Source: Lunularia cruciata (taxonomy: Eukaryota > Streptophyta > Marchantiopsida > Lunulariales > Lunulariaceae). Taken from it: DNA of 64,000 nt. Below the pieces are notes generated by a model. That model was not told the origin of the DNA, did not search any database, and was given only the letters and a program-made list of their open reading frames with translations. The DNA lies in NCBI GenBank assembly GCA_948567375.1, contig OX419757.1, positions 19,096,001-19,160,000 of the forward strand, read 5' to 3'. The position numbers and the translations under genes are program-made. Positions 60,855-64,000 of this stretch are shown piece by piece (within the stretch, counting starts at the first letter, position 1; each line of letters starts with the position of its first letter).

Positions 60855-61250
60855 CTCACATGAAAAAACAATCTCTCCAAACCCTAAAATCTATAAACTC
60901 TCATAACTTTCAATTTCAATCTCTAAAATTTTCAAACTAAATTCCCATGGAACTTAATCATGAAAATCAAGATATTGGAAATGAAAATTCCCAACCCATC
61001 ACTCTCAATGTGTAATGATCACTCTAAACCCTAAAACAGCTAAAAAACCTCATAACTTTCTACTCCATTCTCCATAGTCTTCAATCTAGGTACCAATGGA
61101 ACCTAAATTGAAAAACAAAGAGAATTGACTATTCACTCGAGTGCTATATGCTAGAGAGCCCTCAGGAATTATAGATGTCTTCTGACGTCACTCCCTCTCT
61201 TCTCCCGTCTCTACACTCTCCCACAGGACGGAAGACCTCTTTCAACTTAC

Positions 61251-64000
61251 CTGGTTTTTAAAATTTTCAAAGGCGTTTAATATAAACATGAGATGTCAAA
61301 TGCAAGGAAAACTCATAAAATCTCAATATATCCAAAAAGCAGGTGCATCTTTCTTACGCCAAGAATTCTCCACTTTTCAATTCTCAATATCCACTTTAGA
61401 AACTGACAAGTGCCCGTAGTAGACTTAGGTCGTCCTCATTGTAAGGTAATATCTTCCGTGTCCTATCTTCTTCTCAGTAGCTGGGAATAGAAACCTCTCT
61501 TATTCACTCAACCCTTTGTGTCGTATTTCATTTTACTCTACCAATTTAGACCATACAGGAATTTTAGCAGTCATGTTCTTTGACTGGTAAAACATGTAAG
61601 GCACTTTAAAAGAGAGTTCGATGCAAGACACTGCGGCAGAGGAGATTCTTTTAGACTACTAAGTACCACTAACCTACATCTTCTTCATTCTGCAGTGACC
61701 CACCAATACTCACACACAAGCATTATTGCTGTGAGCGAGATACATACAAGTTTGTCCTCATCTTCAATCTCATTGATCCCGACTATATGTTCAAGAGAGA
61801 TCAATCTCGTGGTGGGGCAGATGCATTGATTTTACTGTGGATTTTTCTGAGGTGGTGACGACGATTCCTTTAGGGTTGTCTTAGGGGTATATTTTCCTAG
61901 CTGGAAGTCTTGTGGGTCATGTTAGGTACTCTTCTTCGTTAATCCAGAAGGAAGGAACGAAGGAAGGAAGACCGAGACAAATAAGGTATTATAGTATGTT
62001 TATATCGTCACATGGAGTACGATGGCAAGGGAAGTGAAAGAAGAAGAAGTAGGAGGAGGAGGAGGAGGAAAAAATACATGAAAAGCCAGCGCACGAAATG
62101 TGGTGTTCATGGGAGCAGCATGGGGATGGAGAATTGCGTAGTAAGGCACGATTCAGCGTTGATGGGCTCATTAGGAGGGAGGGCTGCAAATTGACTTTGT
62201 CGCCATCCCATCCGCAACCGAGACGAGGGATTCATAAAGGAAAGTGTGACTAAATAAGGGATGGTGTTTTTCTCCATGCGAAGAGATAAAATAAATAAGG
62301 CCAGGGACGGGATGCTTCGAATCATGGCCAGCCAGCCAGCCAGTCACGTTTGTTAAGCCATCGCTCGCACGTAGACGTGTCGCATAGCTGTCCAAACCCT
62401 AAACCCTCCTGTCACGCGTCTGGACTCCGGGGCCGTGATTCCTGACGTAGGGCCACGGATCGCGCGACGCAATTGGCGTCGCTTTATGCTACGGGTGGGA
62501 AGTAGCTTCGACGACGACAAGCCTAGCGGGCTTATTTCCTTCCCGTACGCCTTCACGCATCGTCCGTGGCCCGTTCTTTCTCCGTTTTTCCGGGCAGCGG
62601 GCAGCAGCAGCAGTCAACTAAGGACTAGGTTCAGTAAACCCCAGTCAGGCGTTGATAATCTGGGAAAGAAGCTGCCCTCCAGGAGGGCTCGTGCCTTGCC
62701 TGTCCGGTCCTAAGCAGTACAGGATATTGACCTTATTGGCCTTGTCCGTTTGCGGGCAGTCGCTTGGAGCTGGCCTTTACTTCAACCAATATGGAAATAT
62801 TCCTTAATTGTAGACATTGATCCTCTCGATTATCATCAGTAAAACAGTGGTGAAATTTGTTCCCTCTGATCTCTACGTCAGTGGGGACGAGACGACGAGT
62901 TCTCGTCTGCATAAGCAGGCGGGCCAGGGCATTACTGTACTGCGATAGCAATGGAGTAGAAAGAATGAAGGAAGGAGGACTTCTTATCTAGAATAGCATG
63001 GTTCATGGCTTGCTTGCATTCGGCCAGCGGGTATTGAGGCAAGAAATGGGATGTGAGAATTCAAGGTGGGGTGTTGTTGCTAGAACAGTGTGAATAATGT
63101 GGATTGATTGACAGACAAGAAAAAAGGGATTCATCGAGCGGACAGTGGTGGCGTCTAGCTGGGGGCTACTATCTTCGCTATGGATGTGGAGTAATTTAGT
63201 AGGAGTGGTACGAGTAGTAGTAGTATAACTGTAGTAGGTTTATTCAACTCCAGTGAAAGGTCTTGAACCATGAAACACATCGTCTTCCTTTCCATGTACT
63301 GTATTCATAGAGAATCCACCAAATTGAATAAAGAGCGTGGATACACTTGTGGAGAAGATCGAATCAGATATGTTTGCCTATTTTATGCAGAAGAGTTCGA
63401 GTTGATCAATGCAATGCAAGTTCGGTGAGTGAGATACAGTAGATGTGGGCAACACACAAAAATATGAGTGAGATACAGTAGATGTGAGCTTTGACTTCCT
63501 CCGAAGACATCCACCAGTTCATAAATGTCCTCCGGAGTCCAACTGCTTTCTCTCTGCAATAAAGATACTCCTGAGATGCTGCGGGCGAAACATGTATGTA
63601 TTTGTTCTTGTCCGAACCCACAGGTTCCTTATCGATACGAAGCTTCTAACAGCCTATATATGGCGAGCAAAGAGCTGGATGCGCGGGTCAAACCCATCCA
63701 ACGGAACCACGGACGTGGTTGGAATCTTCGTGCGTGAATCAATTATACCACAATCTACAGGTTCTGTTGAAACATTTACTGTACATGTGCCCTGCGATCT
63801 CTAAACTGATTTGGGGAAAGGTCTCTACAGAGGTACTTGGAAGCGGTTGCAATCATACGAAGATGGAATGATGAATTGCGTTCCCTTGTTGGCTCGGACT
63901 TCGTTTCGTAAAAGAATTGCTTCCGTTCCACTGATGTGAAAACCTCGTGTTAATATAAAAGAAGCAAAGCAAGCAATAATACATCCATCACACCAACTAG
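61251..64000. other. Right-hand region without a recognised gene
   Basis: A purine (GAA/GGA) run lies at about 62037-62075 and a (CCAG)n-like run near 62326-62343. About 62390-62720 is CpG-rich and less AT-biased than its surroundings. It includes a 92-codon open frame (62435-62713) without any recognised domain. It could be the promoter or first exon of a gene beyond the window. Nothing else is supportable. Confidence 0.4.

Larger units (their letters stand above)
57745..61250 (-). mobile_element. R2/NeSL-like non-LTR retrotransposon (restriction-like endonuclease type)
   Basis: It lacks LTRs. One minus-strand coding sequence, now broken by stops and frameshifts, gives in order an N-terminal C2H2 finger, reverse transcriptase, a CCHC motif and a restriction-like (PD-(D/E)XK) endonuclease. 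That is the layout of the R2/R4/NeSL superclade, not of the L1 or RTE elements usual in plants. The 3' end is fixed by comparison with the copies at 54.0 and 13.8 kb. The 5' end is a guess: similar stretches (ctaaaa, cataactttc) near 60876 and 61030 look like leader repeats. Confidence 0.75.

Noticed and set aside
62435-62713. 92-codon open frame in CpG-rich DNA
   Set aside because: GC-rich sequence gives long open frames by chance; no domain or conserved motif seen.
1-64000. tRNA, rRNA and CRISPR candidates
   Set aside because: No B-box-like GGTTCGANNCC with matching arms, no rRNA-like blocks and no regularly spaced repeats were found. The tRNA-like strings seen are retrotransposon primer sites.

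Overview
This is nuclear DNA of a land plant. The genes are split by GT-AG introns. A Complex I subunit that is nuclear-encoded in plants is present. The mobile elements are plant-type: chromoviral Ty3/gypsy elements with initiator-Met tRNA primer sites, and a MULE. There is also a decayed piece of plastid ndhH. The fatty acid 2-hydroxylase carries a fused N-terminal cytochrome b5 domain, which angiosperm FAH proteins are known to lack. With an R2-like retroelement also present, a non-seed plant, perhaps a moss, seems likelier than a flowering plant; this is inference.

Layout: (1) 1-5.7 kb is AT-rich and holds a gypsy integrase scrap at the left edge, a 3.1-kb degenerate MULE with about 0.9-kb inverted arms, and a 0.4-kb MITE. 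(2) 6-19.5 kb is a gene island: FA2H on + (eight coding exons, 7080-10693) and NDUFS7/PSST on - (two exons, 17514-19467). Between them lie an ndhH-derived fragment, an aldo-keto reductase pseudogene, and repeats related to the tail of the R2-like element. (3) 19.5-24.3 kb is AT-rich with old LTR remnants. (4) 24341-41663 is a three-deep nest of Ty3/gypsy chromoviruses. Element A (+) is split by its relative B (+), and B is split by the unrelated element C (-). Each insertion has a perfect 5-bp target duplication (ttctt, acaca, ctaca), so the order is A, then B, then C. (5) 41.7-50.3 kb is AT-rich and nearly featureless apart from short tandem repeats. (6) 50325-51440 is a small three-exon HMA-domain (heavy-metal-binding) gene. 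(7) 54.0-54.9 kb and 57.7-61.2 kb are two minus-strand copies of a non-LTR retrotransposon with an N-terminal C2H2 finger, RT, CCHC motif and restriction-like endonuclease, the R2/NeSL-like plan. (8) 61.2-64 kb has no recognisable gene but a CpG-rich stretch.

Only three genes look intact: FA2H (sphingolipid/ceramide acyl 2-hydroxylation in the ER), NDUFS7 (iron-sulfur cluster N2 of mitochondrial Complex I) and the HMA protein (predicted metal binding or chaperoning). They are not functionally linked. Everything else recognisable is mobile-element or pseudogene sequence. All coordinates and splice sites were read by eye.
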